A stretch of 19,642 bases of DNA from CAYXRK01 sp964467615 (GTDB lineage Bacteria; Hydrogenedentota; Hydrogenedentia; Hydrogenedentales; GCA-2746185), in contig CAYXRK010000087.1 in the NCBI GenBank assembly GCA_964467615.1, positions 1 to 19,642 on the forward strand, in the 5' to 3' direction. Shown piece after piece: positions 8,222 through 16,575 of the stretch; the stretch's first letter is position 1; each line of letters starts with the position of its first letter. Made by a program: the position numbers and the translations under genes. The notes under the pieces were generated by a model. That model was given only the letters and a program-made list of their open reading frames with translations, was not told the origin of the DNA and searched no databases.

Positions 8222-9372
8222 CGCACCATCCCCCGGACTTCAAGCTCGCGGCGGCGAAACGCGGCGAGCCCGACCTCGAAAGCGCGGGCAAGCATCTCTC
8301 GGCGAGCGGGATCGGTAGCATCGGCGATCTGCGCGCTTAGCGTCGCCGCGAACGCGCCCACACTCGAGTCTTCGTGGGAGAGGGCTTCGTAGTCCTCCGT
8401 GGGTCGCGTCTCGTCGGCGAATTCCAGCCACTCGAATTCCTGATCGAGCACGTCTTTAATCGCGCCGAACTCGGCGCGCAAGTCGTCCGAACAAACACCG
8501 GTGAATAGCACGCGCAATACATGCGCGCCGAAATCGGGGTTCTTCAACGCCCGGACCGCGTCGAGAACATCTTGGGAAGAGTTGAAACCATCGCAATGCA
8601 GTGCCTGCACGTCATACACGAATCGAGAAGCGGTCGCGGGATTGACTCGAACTCCATGGTCGACGATTTCAATCTCGAGGAAATAGTGTGCCCCAGTTTC
8701 CTTGAAACTGTGGCCTTCGGGCGCACCGGAATATCGAATGGTGGTCTCGAAGGGCCCCTCGATCGACGTGTGCGCGTGAAAGTGCCCCAAGGCCAGATAG
8801 CTCAGTCCTCGCGCCGCAGCGGAGGCGGCGTCGAACGGGGCGTACGCGTCCTTCTCCTTCGGCTGATGCGCGCGCTCCGACCCGTGGGCGACGCCGACAT
8901 GGACGCCCCCCTCGGTGCCGTCGATCCGAAGTTCGCCGAACGGATTGCGCGAAATGTCTGGGCCGTCGAATGCGAACCCATGCACGATCAACTGGCCGTC
9001 GTTCGCGGCAATTGAGGTCCATTCCGGTCTGGTGAAAACGTGGACGTTGTCGGGCCAATGCTCCGTGGCGTACGGTGAGGACGGGACATAGGGGTCGTGA
9101 TTTCCGGGTGCGATGAAAATCGGCACACGGGGCACGGATGCAAATTGATCTCGGAGAAACGCCAACGTGTCGCGCGTGACGCGGCCGTTCTCGAAGAGGT
9201 CTCCGGCGATGAGCAACGCGTCAGCGGGCCAATTTCCAGCACGGGCGACGACACGCGCGAACGCGTCACGCAGACCTTGGCGCCGCCGGTTGCCGAAAGA
9301 GGCCGACGCCCCCGGACCCGCGAAGCACATGTCGAGATGTACATCGGCGGTATGAATGATTCTAACGGCCAA
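8218..9372 (-). CDS. YhaO/SbcD-like metallophosphoesterase (DNA exonuclease)
   Basis: Calcineurin-like phosphoesterase of the Mre11/SbcD/YhaO type, 384 residues, the expected nuclease partner of the downstream YhaN-like ATPase. All metal-site motifs are present: HTADVHLD (Asp10, His12), GDLF (57-60), GNHD (90-93), VAHGS (His163) and GHFHAH (196-201). The C-terminal part after about residue 260 has no motif I recognise and probably forms the capping and ATPase-contact region. The start is a TTG at 9370-9372 preceded by a purine run GGGGGAAAG about 5 bp upstream; MAVRIIHTAD is the natural beginning of the fold, so no residues seem missing. It is the first gene of a two-gene minus-strand operon and is divergent from the helicase gene across about 270 bp. 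YhaM, found next to these genes in Bacillus, is not here. Confidence 0.85.
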   Translation of the reverse strand: MAVRIIHTADVHLDMCFAGPGASASFGNRRRQGLRDAFARVVARAGNWPADALLIAGDLFENGRVTRDTLAFLRDQFASVPRVPIFIAPGNHDPYVPSSPYATEHWPDNVHVFTRPEWTSIAANDGQLIVHGFAFDGPDISRNPFGELRIDGTEGGVHVGVAHGSERAHQPKEKDAYAPFDAASAAARGLSYLALGHFHAHTSIEGPFETTIRYSGAPEGHSFKETGAHYFLEIEIVDHGVRVNPATASRFVYDVQALHCDGFNSSQDVLDAVRALKNPDFGAHVLRVLFTGVCSDDLRAEFGAIKDVLDQEFEWLEFADETRPTEDYEALSHEDSSVGAFAATLSAQIADATDPARREMLARAFEVGLAAFRRRELEVRGMVR

Positions 9373-9646
9373 ACAGACTTTCCCCCGAGGAATGGCTGCG
9401 GGCGCACACTTCCGCCCGAATAGTGTATCGAAACGAAAAAATTAATGCTTTAGACCGAAGTTTTCCGGTTTCTTGGTCACCATTTGGTTGCACTAAAAGG
9501 GCTGGCTGCTACATCGACTGTCTCTGAAACAACAGGATGGACATCCGGCCAATGGAGCGGGATTCGCCCCGAACGTAAGAGCGGCCGCGTGGCGTCGCGC
9601 TCTCTTCCTTGCTAGACTCCCCCGCTTCCAACGGGCGGACTCTACA
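9373..9646. other. Divergent intergenic region between yhaO-like and helicase genes
   Basis: No gene is seen here. The middle (about 9425-9485) is AT-richer than its surroundings, as expected for a shared promoter region. On the minus strand TACACT (9422-9427) is a possible -10 box about 50 bp upstream of the TTG start, without a convincing -35 box. A short inverted repeat, ACCG...CGGT, occurs at about 9454-9470. A plus-strand candidate promoter is listed separately. Confidence 0.4.
9488..9515 (+). promoter_or_regulatory. Candidate sigma70-like promoter for the helicase-pheA operon
   Basis: TTGCAC (9488-9493), a 16 bp spacer and TACATC (9510-9515), the latter preceded by TGC as an extended -10 element. 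It lies about 130 bp upstream of the GTG start. Only four of six bases match in each box, so this is a suggestion. Confidence 0.28.
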
Positions 9647-11758
9647 GTGTCGTTAGCCGAATTGAACGCGCAACAGCGCGTAGCCGTGACCGCGCCGGAC
9701 GGCCCCGCCCTTGTGCTCGCTGGCGCCGGCTCGGGAAAAACGCGCGTCATCGTCGAGCGTATCGCCTGGCTTGCGCAAGAACGCGGCGTCGATCCGAGGA
9801 ACATCCTCGCGTTGACGTTTACGAACAAGGCCGCAGGCGAAATGAAGTCCCGCATCGCCACGCGCCTCGCGATGGAAAAACTCGCCTCCTGGGTGGGCAC
9901 CTTCCACTCGTTCGGGCTGTTCATCCTGCGCCGCGAAATAGATCGCCTCGGACGCCAAAAGACGTTCACCATCTTCGACGACACCGACCAGATGTCGCTC
10001 ATCAAGCGCCTCGCCAAGGACCTTCCCGCGCGATTCGCCCGAGTCTCCCCGCGCGAAGCCCTGTCGTGGATCAGCCGCCGCAAGCAGGACCTCGAGACGC
10101 CCACCGCGAATGACGAGGAAGTGCTCCGCGAACTTTGGGACCGATACCACGACGCGCTCTCGAAGTACTCGGCCGTCGATTTCGACGACCTGCTCGTGCT
10201 GACCGCGCGCCTCTTCGAAGAACACCAAGAAGTCCGCGACAAGTACCGTGGGCGGTATCGCCACGTCCTCGTCGACGAATACCAGGACACCAACCGCGTG
10301 CAGTACCGGCTCGCGCGGGCGCTCGCAGGAGACGGCGGTAACATTTTCGCCGTGGGCGACGAGGATCAAGCAATCTACTCCTGGCGCGGCGCAAACATTC
10401 GGAACATTCTCGATTTCGAATCGGATTTCCCGAACGCGAACGTCATCCATCTCGAACAGAACTACCGCAGCACCGCGCCGATTCTATCCGCCGCGAATGC
10501 TGTCGTCTCCGAAAACGTGGACCGCCTAGGCAAAACGCTATTCACCGAGCAGACCGGCGGCGAGAAGGTCTCCTACTACCTCGCGACGGACGCCGAAGAC
10601 GAGGCCCGCTTCGTCGTCGAGACCATCGCCAAGCGCGGTTTCGGGCCGCGCAGCGTGGCAGTGCTCATTCGCACAAACGGTCAGGCGCGCCTATTCGAAG
10701 ACGCGTTCCGGCGCAAGGGCATCGCGTACACGATCATCGGCGGCACGAAGTTCTACGCGCGCAAGGAAATCAAGGACCTCCTCGCCTACCTGCGCCTGCT
10801 CATCAACCCGCTCGACGACGAGTCCCTCTTGCGCGTCATCAACACGCCCCCGCGCGGAATGGGCGCGGCGACCATCGAACGCCTCGAATCGTTGGCCTAC
10901 TCGCGCGGTCTGCCGATGCTACGCGCCTTGCAGGAACGCGACTGGGAAGACGTGGCGGGCGCGAGGGCAAAGGCTGCGATGGAGCTCGCGCACTTCCTGG
11001 AAGACCTCGCGCGCGCCAGCGCGGAAGCGCCCGTCGGAGAAACGCTGGAAAAAATAATTGACACGATCGGGTATCGCGCCTACGTTCAGGAAAGCGACGA
11101 CAAGGATTTCCGAACGCGGCTCGAGATCGTTGACGAGTTCGTCTCTTCCTGCCATGAATTCGACGCCAAGGAAGGCGGCGGCCTCGGAAGCTTCCTGCAA
11201 GACCTCGCCTTGGTCAGCGACATCGACGACTACGAAGCGGAGCGCCCCTCCGTCACGCTGATGACCTGCCATAGCGCCAAGGGGCTAGAGTTCGATCACG
11301 TCTTTCTCGCCGGGCTCGAAGAGGGCCTCCTGCCTCACGGCACCGCGCAAGAAGACGTCGCCGAAATCGAAGAAGAGCGGCGGCTTTGTTACGTCGCGAT
11401 GACCCGCGCGCGAGAAACGCTTCACCTCAGCGGCGCGGAATCGCGCGTGTGGTACGGCGAACGCCAGCAACGCGGGCCGTCGCGGTTTCTCGAAGCCATC
11501 CCGCAGGGCGACCTCCATGTCGTGCCGCGCGAACTTGGCGGCCGCGGCGCTGAAATGCCCGCGCCGCCCCGCTTGGAAACCGACCGCGTAAAAATGGGCG
11601 CTCGGGTCCGCCACGCGCGGTTCGGCGCGGGAACGGTCATGTATACTTCCGGCGCTGGGGTGAAGTTGAAGGTCCGCATACGCTTCGATGGCGGCATGGC
11701 GCGCGACTTCTTGGTGTCCGCTGCGCCGCTCGAAATCTTGGAAGGAAAACGCGCGTGA
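9647..11758 (+). CDS. pcrA: UvrD/PcrA-type superfamily 1 DNA helicase
   Basis: Complete 703-residue SF1A 3'-5' helicase, a motor for nucleotide-excision and recombination-related DNA repair. Q motif LNAQQRVAV (6-14), Walker A AGAGSGKT (25-32), Walker B VDEYQDTN (about 209-216), motif III GDEDQAIYSWRGA, motif IV with YRST, motif V CHSAKGLEFDHV and motif VI YVAMTRARE are all intact. The C-terminus from about residue 645 (MGARVRHARFGAGTV onward) is the Tudor-like fold that PcrA and UvrD use to contact RNA polymerase. Start is GTG 9647; a later start would remove the Q motif. The stop codon overlaps the GTG start of pheA in GTGA, so DNA repair and phenylalanine synthesis are translationally linked here. 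PcrA and UvrD cannot be separated from sequence alone. Confidence 0.92.
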   Translation: MSLAELNAQQRVAVTAPDGPALVLAGAGSGKTRVIVERIAWLAQERGVDPRNILALTFTNKAAGEMKSRIATRLAMEKLASWVGTFHSFGLFILRREIDRLGRQKTFTIFDDTDQMSLIKRLAKDLPARFARVSPREALSWISRRKQDLETPTANDEEVLRELWDRYHDALSKYSAVDFDDLLVLTARLFEEHQEVRDKYRGRYRHVLVDEYQDTNRVQYRLARALAGDGGNIFAVGDEDQAIYSWRGANIRNILDFESDFPNANVIHLEQNYRSTAPILSAANAVVSENVDRLGKTLFTEQTGGEKVSYYLATDAEDEARFVVETIAKRGFGPRSVAVLIRTNGQARLFEDAFRRKGIAYTIIGGTKFYARKEIKDLLAYLRLLINPLDDESLLRVINTPPRGMGAATIERLESLAYSRGLPMLRALQERDWEDVAGARAKAAMELAHFLEDLARASAEAPVGETLEKIIDTIGYRAYVQESDDKDFRTRLEIVDEFVSSCHEFDAKEGGGLGSFLQDLALVSDIDDYEAERPSVTLMTCHSAKGLEFDHVFLAGLEEGLLPHGTAQEDVAEIEEERRLCYVAMTRARETLHLSGAESRVWYGERQQRGPSRFLEAIPQGDLHVVPRELGGRGAEMPAPPRLETDRVKMGARVRHARFGAGTVMYTSGAGVKLKVRIRFDGGMARDFLVSAAPLEILEGKRA

Positions 11759-12825
11759 GTCTCGACGAATTGCGGTCGCGTATCGACAACATCGACCAGA
11801 ACATCCTTTCCCTGCTCAACGATCGCGCCAACGCTGCGATCGAAATCGGCAAAATCAAACAATCCAGCAACGCGGCGTTCTACGTCCCCGAGCGCGAGCA
11901 CGCCATTTTCGAGAAACTCCGCTCGCTCAACGCCGGTCCGCTGCCGGACGCCGCGCTAAAGTCAATCTACCGCGAAGTGCTCAGCTCCATCCGCGCGCTC
12001 GAAAAACCCACCACCGTCGCGTTTCTCGGTCCGCGCTACACGTTTAGCGAATTGGCCGCGCTCCGCATTTTCGGTGCGACCGCCGAATTGCATCCCGTCG
12101 CGACGCTGAGCGACGTGTTCACCGAGGTCGAGCGCGGCCGCCTCGACTACGGTATCGTCCCCGTAGAAAGTTCGATGGGCGGCGGCGTCACGGACACGCT
12201 GGATCGCTTCCTGACGTCGGATCTGAACATCATCAAGGAAGTGTTGCTTCATGTGACGCAGCATCTATTGTCGAAGTCGCCCATCGACAAGATCACCAAG
12301 GTCTACTCGAAGGACCAAGGCATCGGCCAATGCCGCTCGTGGCTAAACGCGAACCTTCCGCTGGCCGAGCGCATCAATGCGTCCAGCACGGGCGAGGCGG
12401 CCCGCATTGCGTCGGTCGAGGACGGCGCGGCCGCCATCGCGAGCGTCCTCGCCGCCGAGCCTTACGGGCTCAATGTCGTTGCCGAACGCATCGAAGACGC
12501 CCCGCACAACTTCACGCGGTTTTTCATCATTGGCCGACAAAAGGCAAAGCCCACCGGCAACGACAAGACCTCCCTGATGATCTCCATCCGCAACCGTCCC
12601 GGCGCGCTCAAAGGCCTGATCCTCCCCTTCGCCGATTCAAACCTCGACCTCACGCGCATCGAGTCTCGCCCCTCGCGCAAGAAGGCCTGGGACTACATGT
12701 TCTTCATCGACTTCATCGGCCACGTGGACGACGCGCCAGTCCAAAAAGTCCTCGAACAAGTCGCCGACTACTGCGTCGAACTCAAAGTTCTCGGCTCTTA
12801 CGCCCAAGGCGACGTCGAGTCGTAG
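11755..12825 (+). CDS. pheA: Bifunctional chorismate mutase / prephenate dehydratase (P-protein)
   Basis: Catalyses chorismate to prephenate to phenylpyruvate, the committed branch to phenylalanine, in the cytoplasm. The 356 residues hold three domains: an AroQ-type chorismate mutase (about 1-83; LRSRIDNID, REHAIFEKL), prephenate dehydratase (about 86-262; AFLGPRYTFSE, VPVESSMGGGV, catalytic TRF at 254-256), and an ACT domain (about 273-350) with the phenylalanine-binding motifs GALK (283-286) and ESRP (303-306), implying feedback inhibition by phenylalanine. Domain order and length are those of the usual P-protein. The start is a GTG at 11755 overlapping the helicase stop by 4 bp; no separate Shine-Dalgarno is evident beyond GGAAGG some 15 bp upstream. 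No leader peptide or attenuator is seen, as expected for a downstream operon gene. Confidence 0.94.
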   Translation: MSLDELRSRIDNIDQNILSLLNDRANAAIEIGKIKQSSNAAFYVPEREHAIFEKLRSLNAGPLPDAALKSIYREVLSSIRALEKPTTVAFLGPRYTFSELAALRIFGATAELHPVATLSDVFTEVERGRLDYGIVPVESSMGGGVTDTLDRFLTSDLNIIKEVLLHVTQHLLSKSPIDKITKVYSKDQGIGQCRSWLNANLPLAERINASSTGEAARIASVEDGAAAIASVLAAEPYGLNVVAERIEDAPHNFTRFFIIGRQKAKPTGNDKTSLMISIRNRPGALKGLILPFADSNLDLTRIESRPSRKKAWDYMFFIDFIGHVDDAPVQKVLEQVADYCVELKVLGSYAQGDVES

Positions 12826-12839
12826 AGGCGCGCGGCCCT

Positions 12840-12868
12840 TTGTGATCGGGCCCTTCGTGCGATATTAT
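12840..12868 (+). promoter_or_regulatory. Candidate sigma70 promoter for the cyclophilin gene
   Basis: TTGTGA (12840-12845) and TATTAT (12863-12868) are separated by exactly 17 bp, about 75 bp upstream of the ATG at 12943. A perfect 12-base palindrome, CGCTCCGGAGCG (12883-12894), lies just downstream in the likely 5' leader and could be an operator or leader hairpin. This would make the cyclophilin gene independent of pheA. Confidence 0.45.
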
Positions 12869-12942
12869 CGTTGTCCGCGCTACGCTCCGGAGCGGCGCGC
12901 ACGATCTGAAACCAAGGTGTCATGAGAAGAGGTGCAGTACCC

Positions 12943-13725
12943 ATGAAACAGCGCTTCGTGACCATCGGCGTCGCTGTCGCGATTTTGGCTGCCGTTGTCG
13001 TTATCAATCAATTTCGACCCGACCGAATGACTGAGGCCGAAAAGGCGGAGCGCGCCGAACTGCAAAAAATTATCGGCGATGAAGACCAACATCGAGAGCG
13101 TAAATCGATCGGCGATTCGATATCCGAGGCGGCCAAGAACGGTGATCTCAAAGTCGCGCAAGCCGCCGAAGAGAAGAAAACGGGACCAATCAGCGAGGGC
13201 GCAATGAAATCATTCAAAGTGAAGTTCGACACGACCAATGGCGATTTCGTGGTCGAGTGTTACCCCGACTGGGCGCCCATCGGCGTGGCCCGGTTCAAGG
13301 AAGCCGTCGAAGCGAAAGTATTCGACGACTGCGCGATCTTCCGCGTATTGCCCGGTTTCGTCATTCAGTTCGGGATACCAGGGATCCCTGCCGAGGCCGC
13401 CAAGTGGAAAGCAAAAACTATCAAGGACGACCCCGTCAAGCAGTCGAACACCGAAGGCATGCTCACCTTTGCGACCGCCGGTAAAGACACCCGGACCACC
13501 CAACTTTTCGTCAACCTGGCGAGTAACAAGAACCTCGACGGCATGGGCTTTGCCCCATTCGGTAAAGTCGTCGAGGGTATGGACGTCGTTAAGTCCATGG
13601 AAGCGAAGTATCAAGGCGCGCCGTCTGACGACCAAATGGCCATCCAAGCCCAAGGCAACGAGTTCCTCAAAAAGAAGTACCCGGACCTCGACTACATCAC
13701 GCGCGCCCGCGTCGTCACGGAGTAA
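12943..13725 (+). CDS. Membrane-anchored cyclophilin-type peptidyl-prolyl isomerase
   Basis: Predicted to catalyse cis-trans isomerisation of Xaa-Pro bonds and assist folding outside the cytoplasm. From ATG 12943 (260 residues; AGAGGTG about 8 bp upstream) it has one N-terminal hydrophobic helix (about 5-23) with no lipobox or clear cleavage site, so it is probably anchored. A charged Glu/Lys-rich linker (about 27-85) leads into the cyclophilin domain from about residue 90 (FDTTNGDFVVECYPD) to the end. The active-site segment FRVLPGFVIQFG keeps the catalytic Arg and Gln; TRTTQLFVNL and LDGMGFAPFGKV match the following strands. An in-frame ATG at 12922 would add seven residues and lacks a good ribosome site, so it was not chosen. 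It stands alone between pheA and the tRNA gene; client proteins are unknown. Confidence 0.87.
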   Translation: MKQRFVTIGVAVAILAAVVVINQFRPDRMTEAEKAERAELQKIIGDEDQHRERKSIGDSISEAAKNGDLKVAQAAEEKKTGPISEGAMKSFKVKFDTTNGDFVVECYPDWAPIGVARFKEAVEAKVFDDCAIFRVLPGFVIQFGIPGIPAEAAKWKAKTIKDDPVKQSNTEGMLTFATAGKDTRTTQLFVNLASNKNLDGMGFAPFGKVVEGMDVVKSMEAKYQGAPSDDQMAIQAQGNEFLKKKYPDLDYITRARVVTE

Positions 13726-13862
13726 TCAATCCCGTGTCTTGAGGATTCTCTTGGCGCGTTCTTGGCGAACAGCGGTCGCTAATGGCCCTCTTCGCCCCGC
13801 ATCGATTTGTCCCGATCTGGACGCTAGTCGGCCCAGCACAAGGGATATCGGCGAAGGAAGAA

Positions 13863-13939
13863 TGGTGCGCCCGACAGGAGTCGAACCTGTGCAAACCTAG
13901 CTCCGGAGGCTAGTGCTCTATCCACTGAGCTACGGGCGC
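13863..13939 (-). tRNA. tRNA-Arg (anticodon CCG)
   Basis: Complete cloverleaf on the minus strand: acceptor GCGCCCG/CGGGCGC, D arm GCTC/GAGC, anticodon stem CTAGC/GCTAG with loop CTCCGGA (anticodon CCG, reading CGG), T stem ACAGG/CCTGT with loop TTCGACT, discriminator A and an encoded CCA. Total length 77 including CCA. The roughly 135 bp between the cyclophilin stop and the tRNA 3' end contains nothing I can assign. Confidence 0.96.
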
Positions 13940-13959
13940 GCAAGATGAGAAGACAATAA

Positions 13960-14121
13960 CTCTATCACGCGCACGGCGGGGGCTTCTACCAACTCTGGCA
14001 GGAATTGCAGGTCGAGCGCGAGACGTACCGCATTGAGCGTAACGCCAGATTCGTTATGTTTAGCCGGGACCGGCCAAGGGATCTGAAGGGATTGCGCATC
14101 TCCCCGGTCTTCACGGAGTAG
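13960..14121 (+). pseudogene. Start-less 3' remnant of an unidentified protein-coding gene
   Basis: Between the tRNA gene and the molybdopterin gene there is an open stretch of 53 codons ending in TAG at 14119-14121, bounded upstream by an in-frame TAA at 13957 and with no start codon at its beginning (the first Met is internal, after FV). The translation looks like real protein: YQLWQELQVERETYRIER, then NARFVMFSRDRPRDLKG and a final SPVFTE. It is rich in charged and aromatic residues and shows normal codon bias. I do not recognise the family. The best reading is the C-terminal end of a gene whose 5' part was lost by rearrangement next to the tRNA; a chance open frame is the alternative. Confidence 0.4.
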
Positions 14122-14231
14122 CGGGGACGGGACGCCGGCAGCCCGCCGCGATCACCCGCGGTCCGGGGGCTTTACAATCGGATTGAATGGGTGCAGAATT
14201 AGTTTACATAGAAACTATCGAGGAGGCGCAC

Positions 14232-16532
14232 ATGTCCACGACTGCAACGGCGAATGGTTGGCAGAAGACGGCGTGCATCTTGTGCTCCGTAAACTGCGGT
14301 CTCGAAGTACAAACCGAAGACGGCCACTTCACCAAGATCAAAGGCGACAAGGCGCATCCGACCTCCGAAGGCTACCAATGTCAGAAGGCGTCGCGGCTGG
14401 ATTTTTATCAGAACGGCAAGCACCGGCTGACGAGTCCGCTGCGGCGGCGCGCGGACGGGACGCACGAGGAGATTTCGTGGGACGTGGCGATTGCGGAGAT
14501 CGCGGCGAAGTTCAAGGCGATTCGCGACACGCACGGCGGCGGCGCGATAGCCCAGTTCGGCGGCGGCGGCCAGGGGAACCACCTGAACGGGATGTACGGC
14601 GCGTCGTTGCGCGCCGCCTTGGGCACGCGGTATTTGTACACGGCGCTCGCGCAGGAGAAGACGGGCGGCTTCTGGGTGAACGGGCGGCTGTTCGGGAAGC
14701 AGGGGAGTATTCCGATCAGTGACCATCACAAGTCCGATTTCATTTTGGCGATCGGTTGGAATCCGTGGCAGTCGCACGGAATGGCGCAAGCGCGGACGGA
14801 GTTGCAGAAGATCGCGAAGGACGCGTCGCGCACGCTGGTCGTGATCGATCCGCGGCGTACGGAGACGGCGGAGAAGGCGGATTATCATTTGCAGGTGCGG
14901 CCCGGCGGCGACGCGCACCTCATGCTCGCGATGTTGGGGTATATCGTGCAGGAGGGATTGGAGAATAAGGAATTCCTTGCGAAGCATTGCACGGGATTTG
15001 AGGAGTTGCGGGCGTTGTTGATGGAAGTGCCGGTCGACGCGTATTGCAAAGAGGCCGATGTCGATACCGGGTTGGTGAAGGAGGTCACGCGGAAGTTCGC
15101 GGGGGCGAAGGGCGCGGCGGTACACACGGACCTGGGCATCGAGCACACGATTCACAGCACGCTGAACCAATACCTCGCGCGGCTGTTGTGGCTGGTGACG
15201 GGGAATTTCGCGCGACCGGGAGGGCAGGTATTGTTTCCGCCCTTCGTGCCGTTGGTGGGCAATTCCAAGGAGCCGCAGGACGGTGGACTGACGACGAAGG
15301 CGATGGGCGCGAAGGAAATCGGCAAGCTATTTCCGCCGAACGTGTTGGCAGGCGAAATCGACAACGAGCGGCCGGATCGGCTGCGGGCGTTGTTCGTGGA
15401 CAGTGGCAACCCGGTGATGACGGCGGCGGACGGACGGGCCACGCGGGCCGCGTTCGAGAAGCTGGAATTGCTCGTCGTCATCGACGTGGCGATGACGGAG
15501 ACGGCGCGGATGGCGCACTACGTGTTGCCGGCCTCGAGCCAGTACGAGAAATGGGAGTGTACGTTTTTCAATTTCTATTTTCCGGAGAACGCGTTTCATC
15601 TGCGCGCGCCTATATTCGCGCCGCTCGAGGGCACGCTGCCGGAGCCGGAAATGTACCGGCGCATCGTCGTGGCGATGGGCGAACTGCCGGGGTCGTTTCC
15701 GGAACTCGAGGAGGCGGCGCGGCAACACGTCGCCGATCCCTCCAAGGGCATCTTCCCGATGGCGCTGATGAAGGCGTTCCACGAACATCCGGAATGGTCG
15801 AAGCAATTGCCGGTCGTGCTGTACAGCACGCTGGGCAAGGCGCTGCCCGACGGCGCGGGGTCCGCGGCGATCCTGTGGGGCGCGGCGCAACGCTTCGCGG
15901 AGCAGTATCCGGATGCGGTGCGGGGCGCGGGCATCGAGGACGATGGCGCGGGGCTCGGCGAGGCGGTGTTCAAGAAGATACTGACGAGCCGTTCGGGCAT
16001 GGTGTTCTCGAAGCTGTCGGTCGCGGACAGTTGGCGGTTCGTTTCCCATGCGGACGGGCGAATTCATCTCGCGATTCCGGAGATGATCGAGGAAATCCAC
16101 GAACTCGAAGCGGAGGAAGAGCGCGATCCGGCGTATCCGTTTATCTTGTCGGCGGGCGAGCGGCGCGACTACAACGCGAACCAAATTTATCGCACGGCGG
16201 ATTGGCGCAAGAAGGACCGCGAGGGCGCGCTCAAGGTGCACCCGGCGGACGCGGCGGCGCTGGGCCTCGAGGACGGGGCGCGGGCGGTGGTGCGGTCAAC
16301 GAAGGGCGCGATTGAAGTCGGCGTAATGCTGACGGACGAAGTGCGGCGGGGGTTGGTGACGCTGCCGCACGGTTACGGGATGTTGGAGCCGGTCAACGGT
16401 GGAAGCGAAATGCGCGCTGTTGGGCCGGACGTAAATCTGCTGAGTTCGTCTGAGCGTTGTGATCGCGTGGCAAAAACGCCGTTCCACAAGTACATTCCGG
16501 TGGCGGTAGCGCGCGCGCTCATTAGTGCATAG
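14232..16532 (+). CDS. Molybdopterin oxidoreductase (DMSO reductase superfamily, FdhF-like)
   Basis: Mo/W-bis-pterin enzyme of 766 residues. From ATG 14232 (GAGGAGG 7 bp upstream; an in-frame ATG at 14187 has no such site) the N-terminus carries a 4Fe-4S ligand set Cys15, Cys18, Cys22 and Cys50 (CILCSVNC...QC). The molybdopterin segments follow (AIGWNPWQSHG, VIDPRRTETAEKADYH, HTDLGIEHT), and the C-terminal molydop-binding domain begins at about residue 635 (PFILSAGERRDYNANQIYR). No twin-arginine signal is present, so it should be cytoplasmic. In the region where formate dehydrogenases carry Sec or Cys as the Mo ligand, ALAQEKTGGFWVNG has neither, so the substrate is uncertain. No Fe-S or membrane partner subunit adjoins it. 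TACAAT (14173-14178) is a weak -10 candidate. The MFS gene follows after 43 bp and may be co-transcribed. Confidence 0.88.
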   Translation: MSTTATANGWQKTACILCSVNCGLEVQTEDGHFTKIKGDKAHPTSEGYQCQKASRLDFYQNGKHRLTSPLRRRADGTHEEISWDVAIAEIAAKFKAIRDTHGGGAIAQFGGGGQGNHLNGMYGASLRAALGTRYLYTALAQEKTGGFWVNGRLFGKQGSIPISDHHKSDFILAIGWNPWQSHGMAQARTELQKIAKDASRTLVVIDPRRTETAEKADYHLQVRPGGDAHLMLAMLGYIVQEGLENKEFLAKHCTGFEELRALLMEVPVDAYCKEADVDTGLVKEVTRKFAGAKGAAVHTDLGIEHTIHSTLNQYLARLLWLVTGNFARPGGQVLFPPFVPLVGNSKEPQDGGLTTKAMGAKEIGKLFPPNVLAGEIDNERPDRLRALFVDSGNPVMTAADGRATRAAFEKLELLVVIDVAMTETARMAHYVLPASSQYEKWECTFFNFYFPENAFHLRAPIFAPLEGTLPEPEMYRRIVVAMGELPGSFPELEEAARQHVADPSKGIFPMALMKAFHEHPEWSKQLPVVLYSTLGKALPDGAGSAAILWGAAQRFAEQYPDAVRGAGIEDDGAGLGEAVFKKILTSRSGMVFSKLSVADSWRFVSHADGRIHLAIPEMIEEIHELEAEEERDPAYPFILSAGERRDYNANQIYRTADWRKKDREGALKVHPADAAALGLEDGARAVVRSTKGAIEVGVMLTDEVRRGLVTLPHGYGMLEPVNGGSEMRAVGPDVNLLSSSERCDRVAKTPFHKYIPVAVARALISA

Positions 16533-16575
16533 ACCGCACTCGTGAGTAAGCGGCGCGGACGGAGGCGCGGAGTTC

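Noticed and set aside
7244..8392. Long plus-strand open frame (382 codons) opposite the YhaN-like and YhaO-like genes
   Set aside because: It is the antisense shadow of GC-rich coding DNA; no domain, no ribosome site, and the minus-strand frames carry all the catalytic motifs.
13863..13939. Integration site (attB/attL) at the tRNA 3' end
   Set aside because: No second copy of the tRNA 3' end and no integrase gene is visible within the window.
15044..16315. 423-codon open frame inside the molybdopterin gene
   Set aside because: Alternate frame of a high-GC gene, extremely rich in Gly, Arg and Ala with no motif; the in-frame enzyme explains the region.
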